The notes under the pieces are model-generated. The model was not told the DNA's origin. It saw only the letters and a program-made list of their open reading frames with translations, and ran no database searches. Shown piece by piece: positions 13,034 to 24,408 of a stretch of 64,000 nt of DNA. The stretch spans positions 1,605,001 through 1,669,000 of the forward strand of contig JAFMOC010000206.1 of assembly GCA_019802505.1 (NCBI GenBank), read 5' to 3'. The position numbers and the translations under genes were made by a program. This DNA is from Corydoras sp. C115. Lineage: Eukaryota; Chordata; Actinopteri; Siluriformes; Callichthyidae. How positions within the stretch are numbered: the stretch's first letter is position 1; every line of letters starts with the position of its first letter.

Positions 13034-13577
13034 GGCGGACTCGAAGGCGTTTAAGTGAGAGTTCCAAAGTTTATTACTGACTTGTATGAGTGGGAGGAGT
13101 CTGTTAAAAAAAAAAAAAAAACGCATTGTGCCATGGCAGCAGTTGATTCTGACCGGACATGAGGAGCCTCTGATTATGACGGGAGATTGAGCTGGATTAG
13201 AATCCGATGTACGCTGAGTGTCTGAGTGTTGAGTCCCTGTAAAGCAGGAGTCGCTGTATGAATTAAATATAAATGTCGACCTGCTCTCCTTCAGATCAGA
13301 AGACCAGAAATGCATTTTGATGCAAAACTACAAGGAATCCTTCCACCACGTCAAAGAAGAACTTCTGACACATCCACCCTCAGCTTCACAAGTGTATCCA
13401 TGTGGACAACAGTGCTTCATATCAGCACAACACACCGCCTACAAAAAGAAAACCAAAAGTGAGAGACCAATTCAAGAAATGCACTTTTGTGGGGAAATAA
13501 AGTATAGAAAAACAGAATGACACATGACTGGAGTGACATTGAAGGACAGAATGACATTGAGACGGTGGACTCTTAGA

Positions 13578-13705
13578 AGAACACCTGGGTGTTCACCTTA
13601 ACACAAAGCTGGACTGGTCAGACAACACCACTGAACTCTATAAAAAAGGACAGAGCAGACTGTATCTGCTGAGGAGACTAAGGTCGTTTGGGGTGCGGGG
13701 CCACC
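13578..13705 (+). mobile_element. Relic of a non-LTR retrotransposon reverse transcriptase
   Basis: Translation gives HLGVHLNTKLDWSDNT and LYKKGQSRLYLLRRLRSF, the well-known 3' end of fish LINE reverse transcriptase (Rex/CR1-like). Cut at its right end by a SINE. Confidence 0.7.
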
Positions 13706-13715
13706 GTGATGTAAT

Positions 13716-14419
13716 ATTCATTCATTCATTATCTCCCGCTTTATCCTCTATTAGGGTCGCGGTGGGGTTCCCCATGCCCATCCAGGGGAGAACGTCTCGG
13801 GCGCTGGGCAGATACACCCAGGACAGGACGCCAATCTATCACTGGACACACACTCACTCACACAGACACACTCTATATGGGGCAATTTGGAGAACTCAAT
13901 TAACTTGATCCATTTTTTTGGACTGTGGGAGGAAACCGGAGAACTCGGAGGAAACCCACGCGGAGACGGGGAGAACATGGAAACTCCACCCAGATGGGGA
14001 TTCGAACCGGGAATCCCTAGTGCTGAGAGGAGAACATGCTAACCACTAAGCCACCGTGATGTAATATTATTTAGGTTTTTTATTCATTCATTCATTATCT
14101 TCCGCTTTATCCTCTATTAGGGTCGCGGGGGGGTTCCCCATGCCCATCCAGGGGAGAACGTTTCGGGCGCTGGGCAGATAGACCCAGGACAGGGCGCCAA
14201 TCCATCGCTGGGCATACACTCACTCACACTCTATATGGGGCAATTTGGAGAACTCAATTGACTTGATCCATGGTTTTGGACTGTGGGAGGAAAGCGGAGA
14301 ACCCGGAGGAAACCCACGCGGACACGGGGAGAACATGGAAACTCCACCCAGATGGGGATTCGAACCGGGAATCCCTAGTGCTGAGAGGAGAACGTGCTAA
14401 CCACTAAGCCACCGTGATG
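13716..14419 (-). mobile_element. SINE-A, two copies (13716-14058, 14079-14419) with shared linker
   Basis: CACCGTGATGTAATATT appears before, between and after the copies. The heads end at GCCACCGTG without the usual CCGCC. Confidence 0.8.
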
Positions 14420-14529
14420 TAATATTATTTAAGATGTTAATTTATAACTTTAAATGAACGTGTTCTGGAACGTGGTTATAATCATGTAATAACCCATCAT
14501 AATACCAGTAACTGGGACATCTGTGTTAC

Positions 14530-15234
14530 CTGTTGAAAAGGACAGCAGCCCCATTCATGTTCCGATATCTTACAGCATGACTGAGTAGTGGAGCATCGCT
14601 TGGTGGCGTCACACATCACCTCCCCCTCCCCCTCCCCCTCCCCCTCCTCTTTGGTGGGGTGCAGGATTGTTGGTGTGATGATGCTGATGAGGGCAGGTTT
14701 AATGCAGGTTCCACTCTTAAGATCGCAAGTGTAGTCTTCAGGACAGCAGTGCTCATGGTCCTCACAGCACACAGCCTAAGACGGAGGTACAAGAGCAGGT
14801 TCAGCTGAAGAACCAAAAGACTATGAAACGGGGCGGACATAGTCCTTCTCATCTGTGTAGTAGGCCTTAATTGTTCTCTCTGCTTAAATATCTTTAAATA
14901 AACAACATGTACCCACCCTAACGAGCGGGCAGCAGCCCCACTCTCCTGTGGGTAATCTGCAGCAGGTGGATCCAGAAGCACAGTAGGTTGTCTCATTACA
15001 CTTTACCCCTTCGATATCACCCGAGCCCTGAGTGAAGAGTGCAGGCTGCTTCTGGAACCAGGGGACGTGTCGCTCGGCTTTGTTGCAGACGGGTTTGTGT
15101 TCATCGCAGGTGTAACCGTGAGGACAGCAGAGACTTCCATCTTTACAACACACAGCCTGAACAGAGAACCACCTCTGAACATCAGATTATCTATTTTCAT
15201 CCATTATCTTTCGCTTTATCCTCTATTAGGGTCG

Positions 15235-15284
<50 letters not shown>

Positions 15285-16297
15285 CCCCATGCCCATCCTG
15301 GGGAGAACGTCTCGGGCGCTGGACACATACACCCAGGACAGGGCGCCAATCCATCACTGGGCACACACTCACTCACACAGACACACTCTACATGGGGCGA
15401 TTTGGAGAACTCAATTGACTTGATCCATGTTTTTGGACTGTGTGAGGAAACCGGAGAACCCGGAGGAAACCCACGCGGACACGGGGAGAACATGGAAACT
15501 CCACCCAGATTGGGATTGGAACTGGGAATCCCTAGTGCTGAGAGGAGAACGTGCCAACCACTAAGCCATCGTGCCGCCTAATAATAATATTATTATTATT
15601 ATTCATTCATTATCTCCCGCTTTATCCTCTATTAGGGTCGCGGGGGGGGGGTTCCCCATGTCCATCCAGGGGAGAACGTTTCGGGCGCTGGGCAGATACA
15701 CCCAGGACAGGGCGCCAATCCATCGCTGGGCACACACTCACTCACTCACACAGACACACTCTATATGGGGCAATTTGGAGAACTCAATTGACTTGATCCA
15801 TGTTTTTGGACTGTGGAAGGAAACCGGAGAACCCGGAAGAAACCCACGCGGACACGGGGAGAACATGGAAACTCCACCCAGATGGGGATTCGAACCGGGA
15901 TTCCCTAGCGCTGAGAGGAGAACATGCCGACCACTAAGCCATCGTGCCACCCTGCTTATCGATTTACTGCATAAAATTAATACAGATACCAAATAATCCA
16001 ATATTAGAACTCTGTACAGTACCTGGGGCAGGGGACAGCAGCCCCACTTAGTGGTGGAATTCATGAAACAGCAAGTGTTTCCTGTGGGGCAGCTGCGTTG
16101 CTGGTCACATTCGTTCTTGTTATTTAAAGCCCCCTCAGAGTTTTGGCTGAGATCACGGCTTTTGGGGTTTGTAGCAGCATGCTTTGAGACCCAGGGCACG
16201 GTGGGTAGCAAAGGGTGCTCGCAGGACTCGTGAGAAACATCGCATTTGTAGCCCTGAGGACAGCAGTGCTCGTGATCATCACAGCACACGGCCTGCA

Positions 16298-16358
<61 letters not shown>

Positions 16359-18446
16359 TACTCAAGAGGCATTTATATTTTTTAAAGTTTAAACTCTGTG
16401 GCGAGGGTGTGTGTGGCTGGTATGTACCTGTGGCAGAGGGCAGCATGCCCAGGCTCCAGACCTCTGTTTACAGCATGTGGAACCCACGGGGCAGACAGAG
16501 GTCTCATCACAACGCTGATCTTGCGGAGTCAGGGGGACAGCAGGACTGTGACCCATCCGGTCCTCAGCAGCGACGCCGTCACATGTCTCGGCTGCCAGGT
16601 TACACACAGTGGCATGAGGGCAGCAGTGTACGTGATCCTCACAACACACAGCCTGGAGGAAAGAAAACAATCCGAGTTAAACTCCATTATTAATGAGGAT
16701 TACATCACTCACACGATGTGCCTCTTAATTACCGCTAAAGTCTTAATTAAAACGTCTAATCATTTACTCACAAACTCATTTTTATTCCTTATGAATGTAT
16801 TTTATATAGAATCTATTGTCCAGTGTTTCCACAGTGGATTCGAGGTAAATCAAATACTCTTAGGTGGCTTAGGGATTCGAATTCCCGGTTCGAATCCCCA
16901 TCTGGGTGGAGTTTCCATGTTCTCCCCGTGTCCGCGTGGGTTTCCTCCGGGTTCTCCGGTTTCCTCCCACATTCCAAAAACATGGATCAAGTCAAGTGAG
17001 TTCTCCAAATTGCCCCATATAGAGTGTGTCTGTGTGAGTGAGTGAGTGTGTGCCCGGCGATAGGTTGGCGCCCTGTCCTGGGTCTATCTGCCCAGCGCCC
17101 GAAACGTTCTCCCCTGGATGGGCATGGGGAACACCCCCCCGCGCGACCCTAATAGAGGATAAAGCAGAAGATGATGAATGAATGAATGAATTAATTAAGT
17201 TTCATATGAGGGGACAGCACGGTGGTTTAGTGGTTTAGCATGTTCTCCTCTCAGCGCTAGGGATTCCCGGTTCGAATCCCCATCAGGGTGGAGTTTCTAT
17301 ATTCTCCCCGTGTCCATGTGGGTTTCCTCCGGGTTCTCCGGTTTCCTCCCACAGTCCAAAAACATGGATCAAGTCAATTGAGTTCTCCAAATTGCCCCAT
17401 ATAGAGTGTGTCTGTGTGAGTGAGTGTGTGCCCTGCGATGGATTGCCCCCCTGTCCTGGGTCTATCTGCCCAGCGCCCGAAACGTTCTACCCTGGATGGG
17501 CATGGGGAACCCCCCCGCGACCCTAATAGAGGACAAAGCGGAAGATAATGAATGAATGAATGAATGAATGAATGAATTGCCCAATATAGTGTGTGCATTT
17601 CAAAATGAGAGAACAAGTCATGAACAAGCAATGGGTTGGTGCCCTGTCCTGGGTGTATCTGCCCAGTGCCCGAAATGCCCTTTAGAAGCAGGGTGTTACC
17701 TCAGGTAGTGGACAGCATGCCCATTTCCCGTCGTTAGTCTTACAGCACGTAGAGCCGGTCTCACACGCCACCGTGTCATTACAGGGAACCGAATCTGTAC
17801 ATGTGAAAACACACACACACAAGATGCAATGAAATCCAACAATGTAATTAGAAGCAAAGTACACAAAGTGCTAATATAGACGCAAAGACAACAGGCACAG
17901 ACGAATATCCAATAACATATCGGATGACCCCACACCTGCAGACCTGCATACACAAGTACAAACAATTCCGAATTTAACCGTCCTTACTGAACTATGAGCG
18001 AGGGAACGGGGTCACTATGTTTAATCTGATTTTTTAAACAGAGGTCTGCCCTCTGCCACATAAAGCATGCTACCTGCAAGTCTGAAGTCGACATTGATTA
18101 CACTGGTATGTAAGTACACCCACACCCCACTTACTCCTGCATCATGAAGGACCCCACTCACCCAGCACACCCACTTTTTGTTCCGCTCCCCTCAGGCAGG
18201 AGACTGCGGAGCATTAAGTGCAAAACAAACAGACTGAACAAAGACGGAACAGCTTCACAGCAGAAGCTGTAAGACTCACAAAGTCCATCTAACAAGACGT
18301 TCACACATTTTTATCATCACTCCACCAAAATACCAATCATCTCACATGTACCGTTATACACTTTTATATGCTGCTATATTTATATTTTATATTTTATACT
18401 CTATATTTATATCTATTCTATTCTATACTACTTTTATATACAGTAA

Positions 18447-18501
<55 letters not shown>

Positions 18502-18823
18502 TTAATTCATTCATTATCTTCAGCTTTATCCTCTATTAGGGTCGCGGTGGGGTTCCCCATGCCCATCCAGGGGAGAACGTTTCGGGCGCTGGGCAGACAC
18601 ACCCAGGACAGGACGCCAATCCATCGCTGGGCACACACTCACTCGCACAAACACACTCTATATGGGGCAATTTGGAGAACTCAATTGACTTGATCCATGT
18701 TTTTGGACTGTGGGAGGAAACGCGGACACGGGGAGGACATGGAAACTCCACCCAGATGGGGATTCGAACCGGGAATCCCTAGCGCTGAGTGGAGAACATG
18801 CCAACCACTAAGCCACCGTGCCG

Positions 18824-18914
<91 letters not shown>

Positions 18915-19260
18915 TCAAATGTATTTTTATATACTGTATATACATATATTTATATATTATATTTATAGTTAAATATTCTATATTTGTAGTTGTTTATTAT
19001 ATATATATTATATATTCATAGTGGTATACTATATTATTCATTCATTCATTCATTCATTATCTCCCGCTTTATCCTCTATTAGGCTCGTGGGGGGGTCCCC
19101 ATGCCCATCCAGGGGAGAACGTCTCGGGCGCTGGGCAGATACACCCAGGACAGGGCGCCAATCCATCGCTGGGCCCACACTCACTCACACAGACACACTC
19201 TATATGGGGCAATTTTGAGAGGTATACTATATACTATACGATATGGGTAATTCTCATTTC

Positions 19261-19294
<34 letters not shown>

Positions 19295-22020
19295 GGGTAA
19301 TCGGGGTCCGTGAGCCGTAATTTCGTTACTATATCACGTAACAATGGGATATTAATGATAATACAATTTTCTTGAATCGTGAAGAATAAACAGAATGCAG
19401 TCTGAACGGAGAATCCCGTACAGTAATTCCCGAGGGGCAGGGGGGCAACCCTTACCTGCTTTGTTAGAGCGTGCTACAGCACGGAATGCCGGGAGTTTTT
19501 TCAATAGAGGCACAGAGGTGATCGGGTTTACACATCTGGAATGAACGAGGTCACAGGTGGTGCCCTGAGGACAGCAGTGCTTTTTATCTTCACAGCACAC
19601 CGCCTGCGCATAGACAGCATTACATTATGAGGTTAGATTAATTCACCAGTTCGTTCTGCATGTCAGAATATACACCCCCTTGTTTCTATACACACTGTGT
19701 ACTATATTAGTTTCAATTACCACATAGGTGCACGTTGCAGTTCTACAATTAAAGACTGTAGTATATTTGTTTCTCTGCATGCTTTGGTAATCCCCTTTAT
19801 TCTGCATTTTAATGGTAAAGATGCGCTGCTACCCTCCACAGACCAGGTACTATATCAGTGGGGCATCATTGCACTGAGCTAACCTCACATTGTGGTGGCA
19901 GGATATGGCTGGCAAGGATAAGAGGATGACTACCACAAACTGTGCATCACTAATTTATAATCTACAAGGTGGAGCAATCAGGTATTATTCATTACTTCAT
20001 TCATTATCTCCCGCTTTATCCTCTATTAGGGTCGCGGGGGGGTTCCCCATGCCCATCCAGGGGAGAACGTATCGGGCGCTGGGCAGATACACCCAGGACA
20101 GGGCGCCAATCTATCTCTCTCACACACACACACACACACTCTATATGGGGCAATTTGGAGAACTCAATTGACTTGATCCATGTTTTTGGACTGTGGGAGG
20201 AAACCGGAGAACCCGGAGGAAACCCACGCCGACACGGGGAGAACATGGAAACTCCACCCAGATGGGGATCCGAACCGGGAATCCCTAGTGCCGAGAGGAG
20301 AACATGCTAAACCACTAAGCCACCGTGCCACCAGGTTGTATTTTTCATTCATTCATTCATTCATTCATTATCTCCCGCTTTATCCTATATTAGGGTCGCG
20401 GGAGGGTTCCCCATGCCCATCCAGGGGAGAACGTTTCGGGCGCTGGGCAGATAGACCCAGGACAGGGCGCCAATCCATCGCTGGGCACACACTCACACAC
20501 TCAAACACACTCTATATGGGGCAATTTGGAGAACTCAATTGACTTGATCCATGTTTTTGGACTGTGGGAGGAAACCGGAGAACCCGGAGGAAACCCACGC
20601 GGACACGGGGAGGACATGGAAACTCCACCCAGATGGGGATTCGAACTGGGAATAGTGCTGAGAGGAGAACATGCTAACCACTAAGCCACCGTGCCGCCTC
20701 ATCAGGTATTATGTATCTAAGAGGGCAAGATAGCTCAGTGGTTAGGGCATTGGGTTGTCAATCTGAAGGTTGGGGGTTCAAATCCCAGGTCCACTGAAGT
20801 TATCAATGTGGGTCCTTGAGCAAGACCCTTAACCCTCATTGCTCCAGGGATGTTGTGCTCACCTTGTAAGTCGCTTTGGATAAAAGCGTCGGCTAAATGA
20901 CCAAATCTAATAAAGGGTAAATTCACAGTAAATTTGAATATGCAGTGTAGTCTGTAGGTTAAACCCATCGGCTCACACATACACTAGGCATCGGGCAGCA
21001 GCCCCAATTCCCATCAGGCATCTGACAGCAGGTGGTCCCATCGGGACATTCCGATCGCTCATCAGGACACACCACGGCCTGCAGGAAGAAACAGAACGCA
21101 ACGTAAAGAACAGGTGAATCCACTTGGATCACTAATTACTAATAAATATTAGGGGTGTCTTCAACTAAGGATTTTCATAGTCGAATCTGATTCGTCAGAT
21201 TTTCCCTATAGTCGACTGATAGTCGAATCAGTTAAAATTTCACCACAAGATGGCGCTATAAGCGTGGTTTTTAAAAAATATATATATTTTTTACATTTTA
21301 CTTGTTTTTCTAACAAAAGAAAACCTTTTTTTGTTTGTTTTTCTTTTTTCTTTTTTTTTCTTCTAGAAATCAGGATGATTTTATTTGACAAAAGGCTATA
21401 TATATATAACGAAAACAAAGACATTTCATGTAAAAACTAATGCTTAGCAGCAGCCATGGGCGCCCCCGTGTGGTCAAAATGGTACATTCGACTATGAGGT
21501 TCATAGTCGACTACGGTTCTCCGAATCGAATCGTCGAATATTGCAGCTCACCCCTAATATATATCACTAATATTCATATTTACTGTTAATTCAAAGTTAT
21601 TATAACAATGAGGATTGAGGAGGACGGTCATCTGGCCGAACGCGACCCGTCTGTGTGTCTGTTTGTGTACCTGAGGTAAGCTTGAGTGTGTAGCTGGGCG
21701 TCTCGTCACCCAATCCAAAGTGTGTGTCCTGTTCACACACTTAGAATGTACAAGGTCACACACAGTTCCTTCATGACAACAGTGCAGATGGTCGGAACAG
21801 CACTCAGCCTAAACACACACACACAATCGATTACATGCTATCCAGAAGGTTGAAGGAGCTTTCAGCGGGAGCGTCTTACATTGGGGAGGGGGCAGCATCC
21901 GTAACCTCCTGATGGGGTCAGACAGCAGGTGTTTCCGTCTTCACACATTCCTCCATCGGGACAGATAAGAGCTCCACACAATCCCAACACACACAGCAAC
22001 ACACACACGCCTGCACGCAT
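14530..22020 (-). CDS. grn: Progranulin (granulin precursor), final half-domain exon not found
   Basis: Secreted, Cys-rich growth factor and lysosomal protein made of repeated granulin modules. Exons in transcript order: 22020-21880, 21808-21671, 21078-20983, 19603-19456, 17794-17700, 16652-16428, 16292-16023, 15156-14917, 14775-14530. Phases agree throughout (533 codons, still open). Exon 1 starts exactly at ATG after an acceptor and encodes a signal peptide, MRAGVCVLLCVLGLCGA. The exons follow the classic granulin split: N-halves end in GCCPLP or similar, and C-halves begin A-V-C-C-x-D-x-x-H-C-C-P. Six complete modules and the N-half of a seventh are visible. The last exon ends at a good donor (CAACAG|GTAACA), but no C-half exon was seen down to about 9 kb. 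Read-through adds 11 residues and then a stop. An acidic Glu-Gly repeat lies in the last linker. SINEs fill most of the introns. Confidence 0.93.
15199..15954 (-). mobile_element. SINE-A, two copies (15199-15578, 15601-15954) in a grn intron
   Basis: The first contains a run of 47 G at 15236-15282 at the position where other copies have 5-8 G. Confidence 0.8.
16297..16357. repeat. (AC)n directly upstream of a grn exon
   Basis: On the minus-strand transcript this is (UG)n ending 5 bases from the acceptor of exon 16292-16023. Confidence 0.9.
16864..17577 (+). mobile_element. SINE-A, two copies (16864-17190, 17214-17577) in a grn intron
   Basis: The first has a deleted A-box region and joins straight to the B box. 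A further fragment (GGTTGGTGCCCTGTCC) is at about 17632-17680. Confidence 0.75.
18130..18275 (+). mobile_element. Relic of the extreme 3' end of a non-LTR retrotransposon ORF2
   Basis: Translation gives DPTHPAHPLFVPLPSGRR then LRSIKCKTNRLNK, typical of the last part of the same type of LINE protein. Sits between two grn exons. Confidence 0.65.
18446..18912. repeat. Two AT arrays flanking a SINE (18446-18497, 18825-18912)
   Basis: Pure TA/AT tracts of about 50 and 85 bases; TATATAT on both sides may be the SINE target duplication. Confidence 0.9.
18499..18825 (-). mobile_element. SINE-A copy between two AT arrays
   Basis: Lacks about 25 bases of the core (GGAGGAAACGCGGACACGG). Confidence 0.8.
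19038..19216 (-). mobile_element. SINE-A 3' half only
   Basis: Ends at GGGGCAATTTTGAGAG; the head is missing, the usual 5' truncation of a retroposed copy. Confidence 0.75.
19727..20740 (+). repeat. Older DNA repeat interrupted by two SINE-A copies
   Basis: GCAGTTCTACAATTAAAGAC and the downstream AATCTACAAGGTGGAGCAAT belong to the family at 5680; it is split at ATCAGGTATTAT by the SINE pair. Confidence 0.5.
19989..20700 (-). mobile_element. SINE-A, two copies (19996-20333, 20346-20698) inside an older repeat
   Basis: The pair is bracketed by ATCAGGTATTAT at 19977-19988 and 20701-20712, a 12-bp target duplication around both copies. Confidence 0.82.
20728..20912 (+). mobile_element. SINE-B copy 2
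   Basis: In a grn intron, antisense to the gene; lacks the GATGAACCCTG segment. Confidence 0.75.
21150..21556. mobile_element. hAT-like non-autonomous element, copy 1
   Basis: Ends TAGGGGTGTC and GAGCTCACCCCTA form short terminal inverted repeats. Flanks ATAAATAT and ATATATAT match at 7 of 8 positions. Subterminal TAGTCGACT/AGTCGAAT motifs are repeated. No transposase is present. Confidence 0.75.
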
Positions 22021-22061
22021 CTGGAAGAGAGAGAGAGAGCACAAGGTAAAACATGATGCGA

Positions 22062-22255
22062 GGTAGCTCAGTGGTCAGGGTGTTGGGTTATCAATCTGAA
22101 GGTTGGGGGTTCAAATCCCAGGTCCACTGAAGTTCCCAATGTGGGTCCTTGAGCAAGACCCTTAACCCTCATTGGTCCAGGGATGTTGTGATGAACCCTG
22201 TGCTCAGCTTGTAAGTCGCATTGGATAAAAGCGTCCAATAAATGACTAAATAGAA
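22062..22255 (+). mobile_element. SINE-B copy 3
   Basis: Lies 42 bases upstream of the grn start-codon exon, in the 5' UTR intron. Confidence 0.75.
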
Positions 22256-22296
22256 TGATGCTCAAGTGCAGAGCTATTTCATAAACACATCAAAGA

Positions 22297-22990
22297 CAGG
22301 GCAGCATGGTGGCTTAGTGGTTAGCACGTTCTCCTCTCAGCATTAGGGATTCCCGGTTCGAATCCCCATCTGGGTGGAGTTTCCATATTCTCCCCGTGTC
22401 CGCGTGGGTTTCCTCCGGGTTCTCCGGTTTCCTCCCACAGTCCAAAAACATGGATCAGGTCAATTGAATTCTCCAAATTGCCCCATATACAGTGTGTATG
22501 TGTGAGTGAGTGTGTGCCCAGCGATGGATTGGCGCCCTGTCCTGGGTCTATCTGCCCAGCGCCCGAAACGGTGTCCCCTGGATGGGCATGGGGAACCCCA
22601 CGGCGACCCTAATATAGAATAAAGCGGGAGATAATGGATGGATGGATGGATGAACCGGCAGCACGGTGGTTTAGTGGTTTGGCACCTTCGCCTCTCAGCA
22701 CTAGGGATTCCCGGTTCGAATCCCCATCTGGGTGGAGTTTCCATGTTCTCCCCGTGTCCGCGTGGGTTTCCTCCGGGTTCCTCCCACAGTCCAAAAACAT
22801 GGACCAAGTCAATTGAGTTCTCCAAATTGCCCCATATAGAGTGTGTCTGTGTGAATGAGTGTGTGCCCAGCGACGGATTGGCGCCCTGTCCCGGATCTAT
22901 CTGCCCAGCGCCCGAAACGTTCTCCCCTGGATGGGCATGGGGAACCCCCCCGCGACCCTAATAGAGGATAAAGCGGAAGATGATGGATAG
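22297..22990 (+). mobile_element. SINE-A, two copies (22297-22640, 22656-22990) in the grn 5' intron
   Basis: The second lacks 8 bases of the TCCGGTTT block. Confidence 0.8.
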
Positions 22991-23058
22991 ATTAATCAGA
23001 GAGAACACATGGGAATATAGACAGACATATATCAGATGTGTTATGTGAACGGACTCAC

Positions 23059-23092
23059 CTTTTCACTTTGACACTTGAAACTTTTTCTCAAC
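23059..23092 (-). other. Probable 5' UTR exon of grn
   Basis: On the minus strand a 34-base segment lies between a TTTTTACAG acceptor and a GTGAGTCC donor, about 1 kb upstream of the coding first exon, which itself begins right after an acceptor and therefore needs an upstream non-coding exon. The segment has no in-frame role that I can see. Inferred from splice signals only. Confidence 0.5.
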
Positions 23093-23210
23093 CTGTAAAA
23101 ACACAACACAACCCAGAAATAGAAATTAGAAATGAAATAGAAACAAAATTATTAAAATAGGGTCACTGTCTGCATTTTATTCCGTTATGCATTTAATACA
23201 GGACAAGATT

Positions 23211-23745
23211 TTTCATTCATTATCTTCCACTTTATCCTCTATTAGGGTCGCGGGGGGGTTCCCCATGCCCATCCAGGGGAGAACGTTTCGGGCGCTGGGC
23301 AGATACACCCAGGACAGGGCGCCAATCTATCACTGGGCACACACTCACTCACACAGACACACTCTATATGGGGCAATTTGGAGAACTCAGTTGACTTTCA
23401 TTCATTCATTATCTTCCACTTCATCCTCTATTAGGGTCGCGGGGAGGTTCCCCATGCCCAACAAGGGGAGAACGTCTTGGGCGCTGGGCAGATACACCCA
23501 GGACAGGACGCCAATCCATCGCTGGGCACACACTCACTCACACAGACACACTCTATATGGGGCAATTTGGAGAACTCAATCGACTTGATCCATGTTTCTG
23601 GACTGTGGGAGGAAACCGGAGAACCCGGAGGAAACCCACGCAGACACGGGGAGAACATGGAAACTCCACCCAGATGGAGATTCGAACCGGGAATCCCTAG
23701 CGCTGAGAGGAGAACATGCTAAACCACTAAGCCACCGTGCCGCCG
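23211..23745 (-). mobile_element. SINE-A 3' half (23211-23396) joined to a full copy (23397-23745)
   Basis: The partial copy stops at AACTCAGTTGACTT and is followed at once by the tail of the next copy. Confidence 0.8.
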
Positions 23746-24109
23746 GACAAGACTTAAACCATATTTTCACACACACACACATAGAACTAGAACAGCTAGC
23801 GAATGTTATCGGCCGAATCCCAAATTAGCTTTCACTACCCAGCGAAGTGCCCTAAGTAGGGCTCGAGACTCGTTCTTTCACATTACTATGGAAGCGCGTC
23901 CTGCTTAGTATTCGGTTGTTATTTTGGCTTCCACAAAACAGGGTTTATATTGTTTATTTAAACAAAAAACGCGCAGTTTGTCGTATTATTAACAGATATG
24001 TCTAACCTGACTGAGTGTAAACATGAATTAGACGAACCGATATCCTTAGAAAAACATCGAACCCGGGTTTGTCTGAAGTCGCCTCAGCACTAAACAAACT
24101 GAAGGTCCC

Positions 24110-24138
24110 TCACATGATTCTTTCCACGGATCACATGA
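24110..24138. promoter_or_regulatory. Pair of TCACATGA M-box/E-box-like motifs upstream of grn
   Basis: TCACATGA occurs at 24110-24117 and again at 24131-24138, start to start 21 bp (two helical turns). The reverse complement TCATGTGA matches the MITF/TFE-type M-box. Mammalian GRN belongs to the TFEB-driven lysosomal gene network, so the position upstream of grn fits, but the transcription start is not known and the motif is short. Confidence 0.3.
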
Positions 24139-24408
24139 CGAAGCGTAGGAAAGTGGGCGCGCTCCAAACACCGCATATTCCCTACTCTAGTACACTACAT
24201 TACACATGTCTTAGATGGACTACCTAGTGCACTTTGTAGAAGAAACGGAGTGATTTGTAAAAACAAAAGCAATAGATAAAACCTTTGAAATGGACTAATG
24301 ATTAAACGTACTTTATAATTGGTTTAAATTGTAAATATATCGAAAGCTTTTAATATAGCGATACGGATTAAAAACATGTATTTTTATCTTTAATATACTT
24401 ATTAAAGG

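Larger units (their letters stand above)
10990..13256. repeat. Local tandem duplication, unit about 600 bp, with insertions
   Basis: ATTCTGCATATATGAAACC starts blocks at about 10991 and 12653. CCATTTTTAGCCAATTAA occurs near 11605, 12315 and 12900. GGAGGAGTCTGTTAAAAA...AGCAGGAGTCGCT occurs at about 12490-12652 and 13090-13256. One copy carries a SINE (11200-11553) and about 650 bases of extra sequence (11665-12300). Confidence 0.75.
8841..14529. other. Interval between map3k14 and grn
   Basis: Holds AT arrays, SINEs, the 10990-13256 duplication and a LINE relic. A plus-strand open frame at 13317-13520 has no recognisable features. No granulin-type Cys-rich exon was found here. Confidence 0.6.

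Noticed and set aside
13317..13520. 67-codon plus-strand frame starting MMQNYKESFHHVKEE
   Set aside because: No recognisable motif, no splice context and surrounded by repeats; not supported as a gene.
14616..14996. 126-codon minus-strand frame across two grn exons
   Set aside because: Out of frame with the Cys-rich granulin reading and spans an intron.
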